This document shows positions 1-7,315 of a DNA stretch of 30,514 nt, one piece after another. The translations under genes and the position numbers were made by a program. The stretch spans positions 1 to 30,514 of the IMG/VR virus record IMGVR_UViG_3300020472_000116. One strand, given 5' to 3'. Origin of the DNA: a virus. Below the pieces are notes generated by a model. That model searched no databases. It saw only the letters and a list, made by a program, of their open reading frames with translations, and was not told where the DNA came from. Numbering within the stretch: the first letter of the stretch is position 1; every line of letters starts with the position of its first letter.

Positions 1-559
1 TAGTTTCATTAACGATCTCCCCTATAATAGACATTGCTTCATACTTATTGGCACGAAACCATTCCCCTCTTGTTTCCTCTGCTATTTTACTTATGTTATG
101 ATGGGCTATTTTTTCTGTGCTATTTCTGTTGTTAAAGAATTTAGAATACTCCAAGATATAATCCCTAAAGGGAGTAGAAGTTTGATAGCTTTTAAGTCTG
201 TCTTTAGCATCTATTGCTTTACCAACTTTGATCCACCCCTTATAAGAAGGATTGCTAATAATGTATACATATCCTTCTGTGGTTGTATTATACTTTTCAA
301 AGCTAGAAAAGGCAGCGTCATTAAAAGAACGATAATTACCCGGTTTATATAGTGGGTGTTTCCTTGTTACGTACTTACCATTAACAAACATTCTCTGTGG
401 ATTAGTTACTGGATTATTTATTGGACCATTTATTGGATTATTTTTAGCATTAGTTTTGTTCATACACTCCCTACATCTTTTGTATCCTATCTTTCGCCAA
501 CTATTAACCCAGTTATCATCCGTTAATTCTCCTTTACATTTATTACATATATCTATCAT
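1..559 (-). CDS. GIY-YIG (T5orf172-like) nuclease with N-terminal zinc finger, 3' end cut by window
   Basis: Reading the minus strand from ATG at 559 gives 186 open codons with no stop before base 1, so the C-terminus is missing. Residues 1-36 hold two CxxC pairs (C5/C8 and C30/C33), a likely zinc ribbon. Residues 41-55 form an Asn/Pro-rich linker. Residues 97-170 match the GIY-YIG fold of the T5orf172/Mug113 type: GYVYI at 97-101, KVGKA at 112-116, a catalytic-type Arg at R122 (DRLKSYQ), then E150, H154 and GEWF at 166-169. Such domains nick or cut DNA, in homing endonucleases and in phage proteins of unclear role. The start forms an ATGA overlap with the helicase stop, so it is probably translated from the same message. 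Being free-standing next to replication genes, it may be homing-like or part of recombination; that is inference. Confidence 0.75.
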   Translation of the reverse strand, partial: MIDICNKCKGELTDDNWVNSWRKIGYKRCRECMNKTNAKNNPINGPINNPVTNPQRMFVNGKYVTRKHPLYKPGNYRSFNDAAFSSFEKYNTTTEGYVYIISNPSYKGWIKVGKAIDAKDRLKSYQTSTPFRDYILEYSKFFNNRNSTEKIAHHNISKIAEETRGEWFRANKYEAMSIIGEIVNET

Positions 560-1779
560 GCTGTATACCTCGCTGTTTTATAGTCAAGTTCACAATGGAT
601 AACACCATGCCATCCTGTGAGTTTGTTCTTGACAATGTTTAAATGTCGTTGTGTATCCTCTTCATCCTGACCCTCGACTACTGGATTCTTAGCAATCAAA
701 AGCATCAGGTCTGCTTCAGCAGCCTTACCTGTACGTGACCCTTCCATCATACTCTGATTCAGTAGCACCTTACCCTCTGCTTCAGCAGATAACTGTGACA
801 TGTAGAAGATACCACACCCATACACCTTGGCTATACTACGTGCATGTATAGCGTTGGCCTTGAGTGCTTCATCCTGCCTTGCAAAGCCACTAGTTACGGC
901 AAACTTATCACCCATGTCAAGCACTACAATGTCGGGCTTGTACGCCTTGCATACGCTCTCTACCCATGACATGTCTCTACCTGTAGCGTCACGCAATCGG
1001 ATGTTCTTACGAACAGGATCATACTTATCTCTAGCTAGTTGAGGATTTTCTTTAATCCCTTGCATCGTCATGCCTGTGGCAGCCGTGAGGTATCTAGCAC
1101 CAACACGGTGAGTACCTTCCTCGTTGCATAAGACAATACACTTAGCACCCTGCCTTGCAAATCCGTCAGGTCCTGCAATCATACTAGCATGGAAGGAAGT
1201 CTTACCTGTGTTAGGTCTAGCACCTACCTCAATCAAGTGACCCTCGTTAACTCCCTCTAGCTTACGTACAAGGGAAGCTATATTAAATGTCCATCTAGCT
1301 TCAAGATCATTCTTAGCTAGTAGTGTTTCAATATCTATATCATCCCAAGTGATATTAAGATTAGGTGTAAAGTCATCACCATACTGTTCAAGAAGATTGC
1401 GTACGTCTTCAAGACTAGTCTTAGTACCATTGACATAATCAAATCCTAAGTTGGCTATGTCCTCCCCCACTACCTGTTGGAATAACTTAGACAATACCTC
1501 TTGTGCAATGTCTGATCCCATAGGTTGTTCACGTTTGATCTTGTCAAACAAGTGAGAGTAAGCAGTCTTCTGTGCTGTTGTCATGGATGGATTGGTTGAT
1601 ATAAACAAAGCTTCCACTTCATCTGGTGTTACAGTACGCTCGTACCTTTGCATGCAAGAATCAATGATAGCCTTAATCTTCTGTGCATCCTTGGTGAATA
1701 GTCTGTTAGGACACTTCGCTCCTCTATGGTCATCATAGAATGGCTTGTCCATTAGACTTCTTAGTAGTGATAATTCCAT
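556..1779 (-). CDS. DnaB/T7 gp4-type replicative DNA helicase
   Basis: This is a 407-aa RecA-fold ATPase. Walker A is GARPNTGKTS at residues 186-195. Walker B is IVVLDMGD at 284-291, followed by the MSQLSAEAEG segment typical of DnaB-family helicases, where a Gln/Ser loop couples ATP hydrolysis to DNA movement. The first 150 residues are helical and may act as the primase-interaction or oligomerisation region. It is expected to form a hexamer that unwinds the phage replication fork. An AGGAG site sits 6 nt upstream of the ATG, and the primase gene ends just before it, so primase and helicase are two adjacent genes here while T7 fuses them in one polypeptide. No polymerase is seen in the window. 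Confidence 0.85.
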   Translation of the reverse strand: MELSLLRSLMDKPFYDDHRGAKCPNRLFTKDAQKIKAIIDSCMQRYERTVTPDEVEALFISTNPSMTTAQKTAYSHLFDKIKREQPMGSDIAQEVLSKLFQQVVGEDIANLGFDYVNGTKTSLEDVRNLLEQYGDDFTPNLNITWDDIDIETLLAKNDLEARWTFNIASLVRKLEGVNEGHLIEVGARPNTGKTSFHASMIAGPDGFARQGAKCIVLCNEEGTHRVGARYLTAATGMTMQGIKENPQLARDKYDPVRKNIRLRDATGRDMSWVESVCKAYKPDIVVLDMGDKFAVTSGFARQDEALKANAIHARSIAKVYGCGIFYMSQLSAEAEGKVLLNQSMMEGSRTGKAAEADLMLLIAKNPVVEGQDEEDTQRHLNIVKNKLTGWHGVIHCELDYKTARYTA

Positions 1780-1780
1780 T

Positions 1781-2542
1781 TCATACTCCTATGTTGGTTA
1801 GATTTTCTAAGTCGGTTTCGTTTCTATACTTCAAGTCATCGGTTAGTTTCAGTACACCTACCTTGTCTACGTGTTGGCGTAGTTCTTTGGCGAACTGCAT
1901 TGTCTTAGGTAACGCATCGGGATCTAACGCTACGATTGCTGTTGAGAATTGCGACAAGTACTTCTTGTGTGCATCTGAGAGTGACGTACCCAACACAGCC
2001 ACCCCGACATATACATCAATCTCGCCTACAACTACAGCACTGATGCAATCCTCAACAACTACAGCAACACTACCACACCCATATGTAAAAGGCAAGTCGC
2101 TATTGCCATACCTTTTCCACTTAGGTAGTCGTTGGTCTGTTGCCCTACCGATTGCGTCTACACATTTCCAAGATTTCCATATGGTAAACACAACACGATC
2201 CTCTTTAACATCGTACATCAACTCCAGATCTTTAGGTAGTCGGTATTGATCTACAAACTTTTGTGTATAGGATGGTTGATAGACTAGTTGTTTAGGTAAC
2301 TCCCAATCTATATCACTACTGATATCCTCTGGTGGTGCAAAAGATTTCTTAATGTCCTCTGCACTCAAGCGTACACGCTTACCCCCACTCACATCACAAC
2401 TAGCCTTGTAACAATTCCACATCAAGCTACCCATGTTGTTAGTGATAGTAAATGTTTTCTTACCCTTGCATACAGGACAATCAATACGCTTAGTCTCACC
2501 ATTCTTAACATCATAATCCCACACACTTCTCATACTATACAC
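1781..2542 (-). CDS. DNA primase, zinc-binding plus TOPRIM (T7 gp4 N-half type)
   Basis: This 253-aa protein has an N-terminal zinc ribbon (C22, C25, C44, C49 in CPVC...C...C) that would recognise the priming site. A TOPRIM catalytic core follows, with the acidic residue in VVVEDC (E164) and the DPD triad at 207-209. It would make short RNA primers for lagging-strand synthesis and work with the adjacent helicase. The start overlaps the integrase stop by 8 nt. A second Met (residue 4) could be used instead. The domain content matches the primase half of T7 gp4 without the helicase, so the two functions are split. Confidence 0.82.
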   Translation of the reverse strand: MYSMRSVWDYDVKNGETKRIDCPVCKGKKTFTITNNMGSLMWNCYKASCDVSGGKRVRLSAEDIKKSFAPPEDISSDIDWELPKQLVYQPSYTQKFVDQYRLPKDLELMYDVKEDRVVFTIWKSWKCVDAIGRATDQRLPKWKRYGNSDLPFTYGCGSVAVVVEDCISAVVVGEIDVYVGVAVLGTSLSDAHKKYLSQFSTAIVALDPDALPKTMQFAKELRQHVDKVGVLKLTDDLKYRNETDLENLTNIGV

Positions 2543-3647
2543 CCTCCTGCTGCTTCATAGCAGATGATACCCATGTTTTTCTAGTTGTCAAGGCATTAGT
2601 TGCAGATGCCAAAGTATTTTTCATGTATGGGGTAACTGACGCAGGGTTAGCATGCCCACTAACAGACATGATCTGTGGTAGTGGCACACCACCATCAACC
2701 ATCTCCATTATACCAGACCTTCGTAAGTCTAGTAGACGTAGATCATCAGACAACTTAGCCCGGCGTATGACACGCCTACCTAATTGGGATAGGTTCATCT
2801 TACCATAAGGATGATATGCCCCATCAGTGGGGTTTACATTAGGTGCTACGTACCTCTGAAAGCCAAAGTCTTTTCTCTGATCAATCAAAGTTTGTCTTAA
2901 TATATCATTCACAGGTAACTCCACCTCTGCCCTACGTTTAGACTGTTGTAAATATAACACGGTCATGTCCTTATTGAATCTATCCCACTCTAATACACGC
3001 ATGTCACCGACACGCTGACAAAACTCATAGGCCATCTGTACTATTAACGCAATGCTACGTGTAGAGAAGTCAGCGTATGCCACATCAAGAAACTTTTTAA
3101 CCTCATCCCTTTTCCAAATGGCAGTTCTTTTTTGGGCAGCCACACGTTTAATGTTAGCAAAAGGATTCTTATAGGCTTGCTCTTGTTCAATAGCATGATT
3201 GTATACACGTGATACGCAGGTACATACATGATTAGCAAAGCTAACACCACGTTCAAGCCACAGTTGATAGTGTTTCTTGGCTACCTTAGAACTAATATCC
3301 ATAAATCTCCTCTGTCCTAGTGACTTATTTGCAACAGATAAAAAGTATTTGTAATCCTTCTGTGAAAAATCTCTTAACTTTTGAAAGTCATATGATTCCA
3401 AGTAGCTGTTGATCAGACATGTCAAGGTACTATTTGATTTTAAGTTTGCACCTGTTGCATTTTTATCATACCATTCATCTATCTTCTGGTTGTCTTCACG
3501 TACCAGTTTACGTACCTGCTTCAGGTCAGACCCAAACTGTCTGCGTGTGACAACACCTGCATCGACTAACTTCTGTGGTGGGTTGAATCTGTACTCAACC
3601 ACACCACATGCCGTAGTCCTAGCTTGTGTATATCTAGGAAGTCTCAT
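2535..3647 (-). CDS. Tyrosine recombinase (phage integrase)
   Basis: The 370-aa protein has a SAM-like N-terminal DNA-binding region (about residues 75-160) and a C-terminal catalytic domain. Visible catalytic positions are R212 in FCQRVGDM, K237 after the beta hairpin, R309 in LDLRRS, GH at 331-332 and nucleophile Y341 in VTPYMK. The box II pattern is normally HxxR, but the His position is Leu306 (LDLR). The enzyme would recombine attP with a host attB and give the phage a lysogenic option. It lies between DUF932 and primase genes with overlaps on both sides, so it is expressed with replication genes, with no attP-like intergenic space beside it. Confidence 0.85.
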   Translation of the reverse strand: MRLPRYTQARTTACGVVEYRFNPPQKLVDAGVVTRRQFGSDLKQVRKLVREDNQKIDEWYDKNATGANLKSNSTLTCLINSYLESYDFQKLRDFSQKDYKYFLSVANKSLGQRRFMDISSKVAKKHYQLWLERGVSFANHVCTCVSRVYNHAIEQEQAYKNPFANIKRVAAQKRTAIWKRDEVKKFLDVAYADFSTRSIALIVQMAYEFCQRVGDMRVLEWDRFNKDMTVLYLQQSKRRAEVELPVNDILRQTLIDQRKDFGFQRYVAPNVNPTDGAYHPYGKMNLSQLGRRVIRRAKLSDDLRLLDLRRSGIMEMVDGGVPLPQIMSVSGHANPASVTPYMKNTLASATNALTTRKTWVSSAMKQQEGV

Positions 3648-4534
3648 CTATTTATCCCCCACCTTCCTACAACAGTAGAATTATGGCTTGAGTTTACTAA
3701 GTCATTCCATATAGGGGAATCAATCCACTTAGCTACCTCTTGCTCACGCTTCCACATGGTGATAGCTTTCGTATCATTACCTGTGTTACGTACTGTGAAT
3801 CCATTACGCTCATCAGCATAGGATGCATAGTTAGTGAACGCACTATATAGGGCAAAGAGATTCTCACCACGCTTACGTGTCTCTTCTCTGTACAAGGCAA
3901 GCATCTTGTCTGCCTTTCTGTCATTGCCCATCAGGTGATCAAGCACAGACTTAACACACAGGGTACGTGTGCTAACCTTACACCAATCACTTAGCTTCTC
4001 TGCTTCATCTTCAAAGTTTACAACTGAATCAGCTAACTCACCTTGAAAGATATCTATGTTAAATAATGCAGAGTTCTTTTTCTTGAGGTAGTTGTGATCA
4101 CCTGTCACCATACCATTCAGACAGAACCCATCAATCAAACCGTAGAATACTTGGTTGGAACACTTGCCATCCACACCATGTAGGGCAACCATTCGTTTGA
4201 ATACTTCTGTTTCATGTAGGTCACTGGCAATAGTGATGCCTTGATCCTTGAAGATTGCATCCATCATAACGAATGCACCATTACGTGCTGATCGCCACTT
4301 AACTTCAGCTAATAGGCAGGACTCTACACCTAGTGTTTCTTCTACTGTAGCCCACACTTTATTGTAGTATTCACCATGACTAGTAAGTGCATAGTTATCC
4401 CCGACTATACCTAGATAATCTCCTGAGTACTCATTCACTATGTAAGAATCTCCTTTAAATAGAGTAGGTTCTTTGCGTACCTTAAAGTTTAAATCGTAAG
4501 GTAGTTGGTGGTTTGTTACAAAATCTAAAGCCAT
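3644..4534 (-). CDS. DUF932-like phage/plasmid protein
   Basis: The 296-aa product resembles the DUF932 family (phage/plasmid-like protein) in length and pattern: an N-terminal YLGIVGDNYAL-type segment, a central EVFKRMVALHG stretch and an FCLNGMVTGD motif near residue 140, equivalent to the family's conserved Cys-Asn-Gly box. The family is common on phages and plasmids and its biochemical role is unsettled. It is the first gene of a minus-strand operon with integrase, primase, helicase and nuclease, and its stop overlaps the integrase start (ATGA). The upstream gap holds a strong promoter with a palindrome over the -10 element. A CTCCTTT complement just before the ATG gives an AAAGGAG ribosome site. 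Confidence 0.6.
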   Translation of the reverse strand: MALDFVTNHQLPYDLNFKVRKEPTLFKGDSYIVNEYSGDYLGIVGDNYALTSHGEYYNKVWATVEETLGVESCLLAEVKWRSARNGAFVMMDAIFKDQGITIASDLHETEVFKRMVALHGVDGKCSNQVFYGLIDGFCLNGMVTGDHNYLKKKNSALFNIDIFQGELADSVVNFEDEAEKLSDWCKVSTRTLCVKSVLDHLMGNDRKADKMLALYREETRKRGENLFALYSAFTNYASYADERNGFTVRNTGNDTKAITMWKREQEVAKWIDSPIWNDLVNSSHNSTVVGRWGINR

Positions 4535-4565
4535 TTGTTTCTCCTTTACTTTATTGTTTCAACTG

Positions 4566-4601
4566 ATAACTAGTTATATCACATATACTAATCCTAGTCA
4601 A
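4566..4601 (-). promoter_or_regulatory. Sigma70-like promoter with palindromic operator over the -10
   Basis: On the minus strand, TTGACT (4601-4596) is separated by exactly 17 bases from TATAAC (4578-4573), pointing at the DUF932-integrase-primase-helicase operon. A perfect 12-base palindrome, ATAACTAGTTAT (4566-4577), covers the -10 element, where a dimeric repressor could block RNA polymerase. The promoter reading is from consensus match; regulation is inference. Confidence 0.6.
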
Positions 4602-4602
4602 G

Positions 4603-4995
4603 CTACTTGTAGAATATGTGATCCCCTACCTGCTTAACAACTCGCAAGCTGTCTGCCCAATAGGGATTTACTTCTGTGGTGTGATAGTGTGTCGCACCAT
4701 TCACTACATCTATAGTGTTGTTGTCATCAAGCATCATACCTGCCAACATCATAGACTTGCCCCATGCCTTGTCCTCATGTGGTGTGTCACTTGCACCATC
4801 ACATGTCCAAGAGAAAGCACATATGCTCTTACCTTTTTGATACACTACATCACATACTGTATCGGGATAGTGTTTACTATCCACTCTGTTGACAGTTACC
4901 TGTGCCACCGCCAACTGACCTGCCGTACTCTGATCACGTGCCTCGTGATAGATGTTTAGTGCGAGGCAGACCAATGCACTTTTGAATAATACCAT
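4603..4995 (-). CDS. SleB-type cell wall hydrolase (Hydrolase_2)
   Basis: The 130-aa protein matches the compact catalytic domain of SleB-like hydrolases: LNIYHEARDQS at residues 13-23 with the probable catalytic Glu18, the AVAQVTVNRV helix, a CAFSWTCDG segment and a THYHTTEVNPYWADS C-terminal block. These enzymes cut the peptidoglycan glycan strand. There is no convincing signal peptide, though residues 1-13 are hydrophobic. It sits among early or nucleotide genes rather than beside the holin, so it may serve DNA entry or an accessory lysis role. The start codon lies inside the 3' end of the overlapping 39-aa gene; its ribosome site (AAAGG) is about 11 nt upstream. Confidence 0.8.
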   Translation of the reverse strand: MVLFKSALVCLALNIYHEARDQSTAGQLAVAQVTVNRVDSKHYPDTVCDVVYQKGKSICAFSWTCDGASDTPHEDKAWGKSMMLAGMMLDDNNTIDVVNGATHYHTTEVNPYWADSLRVVKQVGDHIFYK

Positions 4996-5075
4996 TGACT
5001 TGTAAACCTTTCTTCAATTAAAACTTCCCACGCATATGCAGCACATATGATCAGGAAAAAGATTGCGTTTCTCAT
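4956..5075 (-). CDS. Small 39-aa protein with N-terminal hydrophobic segment
   Basis: ATG at 5075 overlaps the TGA of the preceding gene as ATGA, with an AGGAAAC ribosome site upstream. The product begins MRNAIFFLIICAAYAWEVL, a short hydrophobic anchor or signal sequence, and ends in a charged tail. Its last 40 bases overlap the start of the SleB-like gene in another frame, so it may couple translation of the hydrolase or help it reach the membrane. Function is unknown. The tight junctions are the main support for it being real. Confidence 0.5.
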   Translation of the reverse strand: MRNAIFFLIICAAYAWEVLIEERFTSQWYYSKVHWSASH

Positions 5076-5284
5076 TTTTTTGTTTCCTCAATAAATAAAA
5101 ACCCACCACCATTACCTTCAGGATCTTGAGAAATTACAAGATCAAGTTTCTCATCTCCCCTTTGTACTTTTAAAACAGTAAAGGGATCACCATGTTCACA
5201 ATCCTCAACATCAATTCCAACAATCCTAAACCCAATCAAAGGTTCAACATAGGTTTTATAACTATTTAAATGTCTACTATTCAT
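5072..5284 (-). CDS. Hypothetical 70-aa protein
   Basis: An unrecognised 70-aa acidic product with alternating hydrophobic residues (FRIVGIDVED, FTVLKVQRGDEKLDLVIS), which suggests a small beta-rich domain, and a GNGGGF turn near the end. The start lies directly after the upstream deoxyribonucleotidase-like gene stop (5286), with an AGGAG site inside that gene. It sits between a nucleotide enzyme and small membrane and wall genes. No function can be assigned. Confidence 0.6.
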   Translation of the reverse strand: MNSRHLNSYKTYVEPLIGFRIVGIDVEDCEHGDPFTVLKVQRGDEKLDLVISQDPEGNGGGFLFIEETKK

Positions 5285-5285
5285 T

Positions 5286-5825
5286 TTAAAAATCTCCTCT
5301 AACTTTTTGTATTAATGTGATTGCTTTAGTTAGTTCATCCTCTAGCTTAGTGATCTTATCTCTGTTAGCTTGCCACAGAATACCTAACCCACCTGCATCT
5401 GTCCATCTCTTAACATTAGTGTGCTTGTCATCGACAAGGATGTTAGGTGTACCATCTACTGTATGGGTAGCGTAGGTTTCTTTCTTGTGAGTGAAGACCA
5501 AGTAAGGTATCTTATCAGGCATAAGGTTATTCTTTTCTAACCACCTACGTTTCCAATAGGTACAGTTGGTGCTGTCATTACGCAATGGTGTAGAGCATAT
5601 GCCCCAATCCAAATGAGGATATTTATATGTCAACTCTTTGACATGACCTACAAGAGGATACGTAGTGTCAAACATATCTAAGTGTCCAAAGAAACTTGTG
5701 TCTTTTAGTTGGGCAAGTGCGTCATCTATATCAGGGATATCTTTCCAATGTGTTACCTTGAATCTCCTCTCAAGTCCACCAAAGAAATCAGCTAACACAC
5801 CATCCATATCTAAGTATATAATCAT
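5286..5825 (-). CDS. HAD-family 5'(3')-deoxyribonucleotidase-like phosphatase
   Basis: The 179-aa protein opens with IIYLDMDGVLADFF (residues 2-15): HAD motif I, with the nucleophile Asp and the general acid two residues later, in the form used by NT5C-like deoxyribonucleotidases. CSTP near residue 78 fits motif II, and NILVDDKHTNVKRW near residues 128-141 supplies the acidic motif. The family removes phosphate from deoxynucleoside monophosphates, so the phage may use it to tune dNTP pools or discard unwanted nucleotides; a neighbouring gene encodes a DNA methyltransferase. The ribosome site AGGAGTAAAGAG is shared, as an 18-base repeat, with the gene before it. Confidence 0.78.
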   Translation of the reverse strand: MIIYLDMDGVLADFFGGLERRFKVTHWKDIPDIDDALAQLKDTSFFGHLDMFDTTYPLVGHVKELTYKYPHLDWGICSTPLRNDSTNCTYWKRRWLEKNNLMPDKIPYLVFTHKKETYATHTVDGTPNILVDDKHTNVKRWTDAGGLGILWQANRDKITKLEDELTKAITLIQKVRGDF

Positions 5826-5988
5826 CTCTTTACTCCTATTCTGTACTCTCTACCACCACTAATTCATACTCGTCAAACATTTCTCGTATTTGCTTTTCTG
5901 ATTCAGCGTAGAGATATAAATATCTTTGTTGGTTATCTATATACTGTTCTTTGTATTCTACATAGAATCTAATCATCTCTTTACTCCT
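5820..5988. repeat. Two 18-base direct repeats flanking a 46-aa gene
   Basis: The sequence AATCATCTCTTTACTCCT is present at 5820-5837 and again at 5971-5988. On the minus strand each copy holds a ribosome site (AGGAG) plus the ATGATT start of a gene (the deoxyribonucleotidase-like gene and the 46-aa gene). Recombination between them would remove the 46-aa gene cleanly. Confidence 0.85.
5836..5976 (-). CDS. Hypothetical 46-aa acidic protein
   Basis: ATG at 5976 overlaps the methyltransferase TGA (ATGA) and is preceded by AAAGGAGTAAAGAG, a very good ribosome site. The 46-aa product is Tyr- and Glu-rich (MIRFYVEYKEQYIDNQQRYL at its start) and ends near the ribosome site of the next gene. No family is recognised. 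Short spacing on both sides and strong initiation signals argue that it is expressed. Confidence 0.6.
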   Translation of the reverse strand: MIRFYVEYKEQYIDNQQRYLYLYAESEKQIREMFDEYELVVVESTE

Positions 5989-6980
5989 TTCAATGCTTGG
6001 TATCCACAGCCACAGCCATCAAACAAACTCACGACAGTACCCAACTTATCTTGTGGTATGCCATTGAGTATGTGCTTGATCACATCAACTGTCCACCCAT
6101 TACCTATCATCTTGTATCTCCTTGAATTGCTGATAGGTTTAATATCTTCAGCAGATTCAAAAGAAAATACTTCTACTTTCTCACCATCATCAAAGTTACC
6201 ATACTTTGTGTACTCATCAGGCATAGTCTGTAGACGTTCACACTCAAGAGGTGTCAATGCTCTCCAACGCAAGTCACCATCCTCAACCTTCGGCATGCGC
6301 CACCCACCTTGCATGGTGGTCAGGCCAGAGGACTTAGCCTTACGAGAGTAGACACGCTTGATAATGTCATAGCCTTTCAGGTCAGCTTCACCCACTTGTC
6401 TGCATTGAGTGTGCTTGTTAAACACTACTTGTCTACGTGCTTTCTCAAAGTACATCTTCATAGATCCACCCTTGAAATAGTTAGCGTCTACACAGTATGC
6501 TTTCTCCCTGTCGGTCATGCTCTCATCCTCAAGGATATCCTCAAGGTTGATACCAAGATCAGGCAGATCGTCATGGGGTATGTTAGTCCAATACAAACGC
6601 TTACGATTCTGTGCAGATACAGACGCAGAGTTATGTATACGTGGCTCACACCCAAACTCACGTGAGAATACATCCATGTACTCCTTCTTCATAGGTGTCT
6701 CCTCAATGAGAAAGTACTTAGGCTTCCACTGGTGAAACAATCTGAAGAACTCTAGCGTTGGCTTGGCTCTCTCGTCATTGAAGTTAAGCTGATTACCTGC
6801 AAAGGAAAAGGGTTGACAAGGTGGGCCTGCCATTAGCAGGTCTATACCTTTGTGTACATACATAGGATGCTTGTGCATATCAAGTACGCTACCCATCTGC
6901 TTTACCATAGGATGATTGTAGTGAGCGACCCCCATAGCGTAGGGGTCTATCTCACTTGCGAATGCTTGTTGATATTGCAT
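5973..6980 (-). CDS. Cytosine-C5 DNA methyltransferase with circularly permuted motif order
   Basis: The 335-aa enzyme contains ASEID (8-12, region after motif I), PPCQPFS (53-59, motif IV with catalytic C55), LIEET (91-95, motif VI, normally ENV), QNRKR (124-128, motif VIII), LTPLECERLQTMPDEY (242-257, motif IX) and YKMIGNGWTVDV (289-300, motif X). Motif I, which binds the methyl donor and normally lies at the N-terminus, appears only at 317-326 (VSLFDGCGCG), 9 residues from the stop. The fold therefore seems opened between motif I and the ASEID strand. It would transfer methyl groups to cytosine, perhaps protecting phage DNA from restriction. It starts at a TAATG overlap with the upstream gene. 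No restriction endonuclease is adjacent. Confidence 0.85.
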   Translation of the reverse strand: MQYQQAFASEIDPYAMGVAHYNHPMVKQMGSVLDMHKHPMYVHKGIDLLMAGPPCQPFSFAGNQLNFNDERAKPTLEFFRLFHQWKPKYFLIEETPMKKEYMDVFSREFGCEPRIHNSASVSAQNRKRLYWTNIPHDDLPDLGINLEDILEDESMTDREKAYCVDANYFKGGSMKMYFEKARRQVVFNKHTQCRQVGEADLKGYDIIKRVYSRKAKSSGLTTMQGGWRMPKVEDGDLRWRALTPLECERLQTMPDEYTKYGNFDDGEKVEVFSFESAEDIKPISNSRRYKMIGNGWTVDVIKHILNGIPQDKLGTVVSLFDGCGCGYQALKGVKR

Positions 6981-7315
6981 TAGCCATTAGCCTTTCTCTT
7001 AGATTGTCCAACGTTGGACTTTGTTACATTGTAAGTACCCTTATTAACAGTAGCACCCTTGCCGTACTTACGCACGATGTGGTCAGGGTGATTCTTCTGA
7101 ATGAACTGTACCCTATACACAACCCTATTGAATGGCTCATTCAAAGTGGAAGCAATCTCTTTGATAGTATGATCGTGGTATACTTCCATTAGTATGCCAT
7201 CAATAGTAGCGTAGTTGTAGCTATAGTTCCTTGCTCGTTTCATGTGGAACGTGTGGTTGCTGTAGTCTACAATTTCTAGGGCAATGTTCTGGGCTGTGTT
7301 GATTTGCTGTGTCAT
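6980..7315 (-). CDS. Hypothetical 111-aa protein, possible HTH DNA-binding
   Basis: The product has a segment (about residues 40-75, HDHTIKEIASTLNEPFNRVV) whose pattern fits a helix-turn-helix. A basic tail of about 25 residues follows, ending KSNVGQSKRKANG. The KSNVGQ codons are a copy of the repeated 18-base palindromic element. Its stop overlaps the methyltransferase start as TAATG, so the two are probably co-translated, and a regulatory link is plausible but unproven. Start ATG at 7315 overlaps the preceding gene's end. Confidence 0.6.
   Translation of the reverse strand: MTQQINTAQNIALEIVDYSNHTFHMKRARNYSYNYATIDGILMEVYHDHTIKEIASTLNEPFNRVVYRVQFIQKNHPDHIVRKYGKGATVNKGTYNVTKSNVGQSKRKANG
7006..7019. 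repeat. Palindromic repeat, copy 1 (in coding sequence)
   Basis: Perfect 14-base palindrome GTCCAACGTTGGAC inside the 111-aa gene, 26-39 bases upstream of the methyltransferase ATG. On the minus strand the surrounding 18 bases AAGTCCAACGTTGGACAA encode KSNVGQ and are identical in all four copies. Confidence 0.9.
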
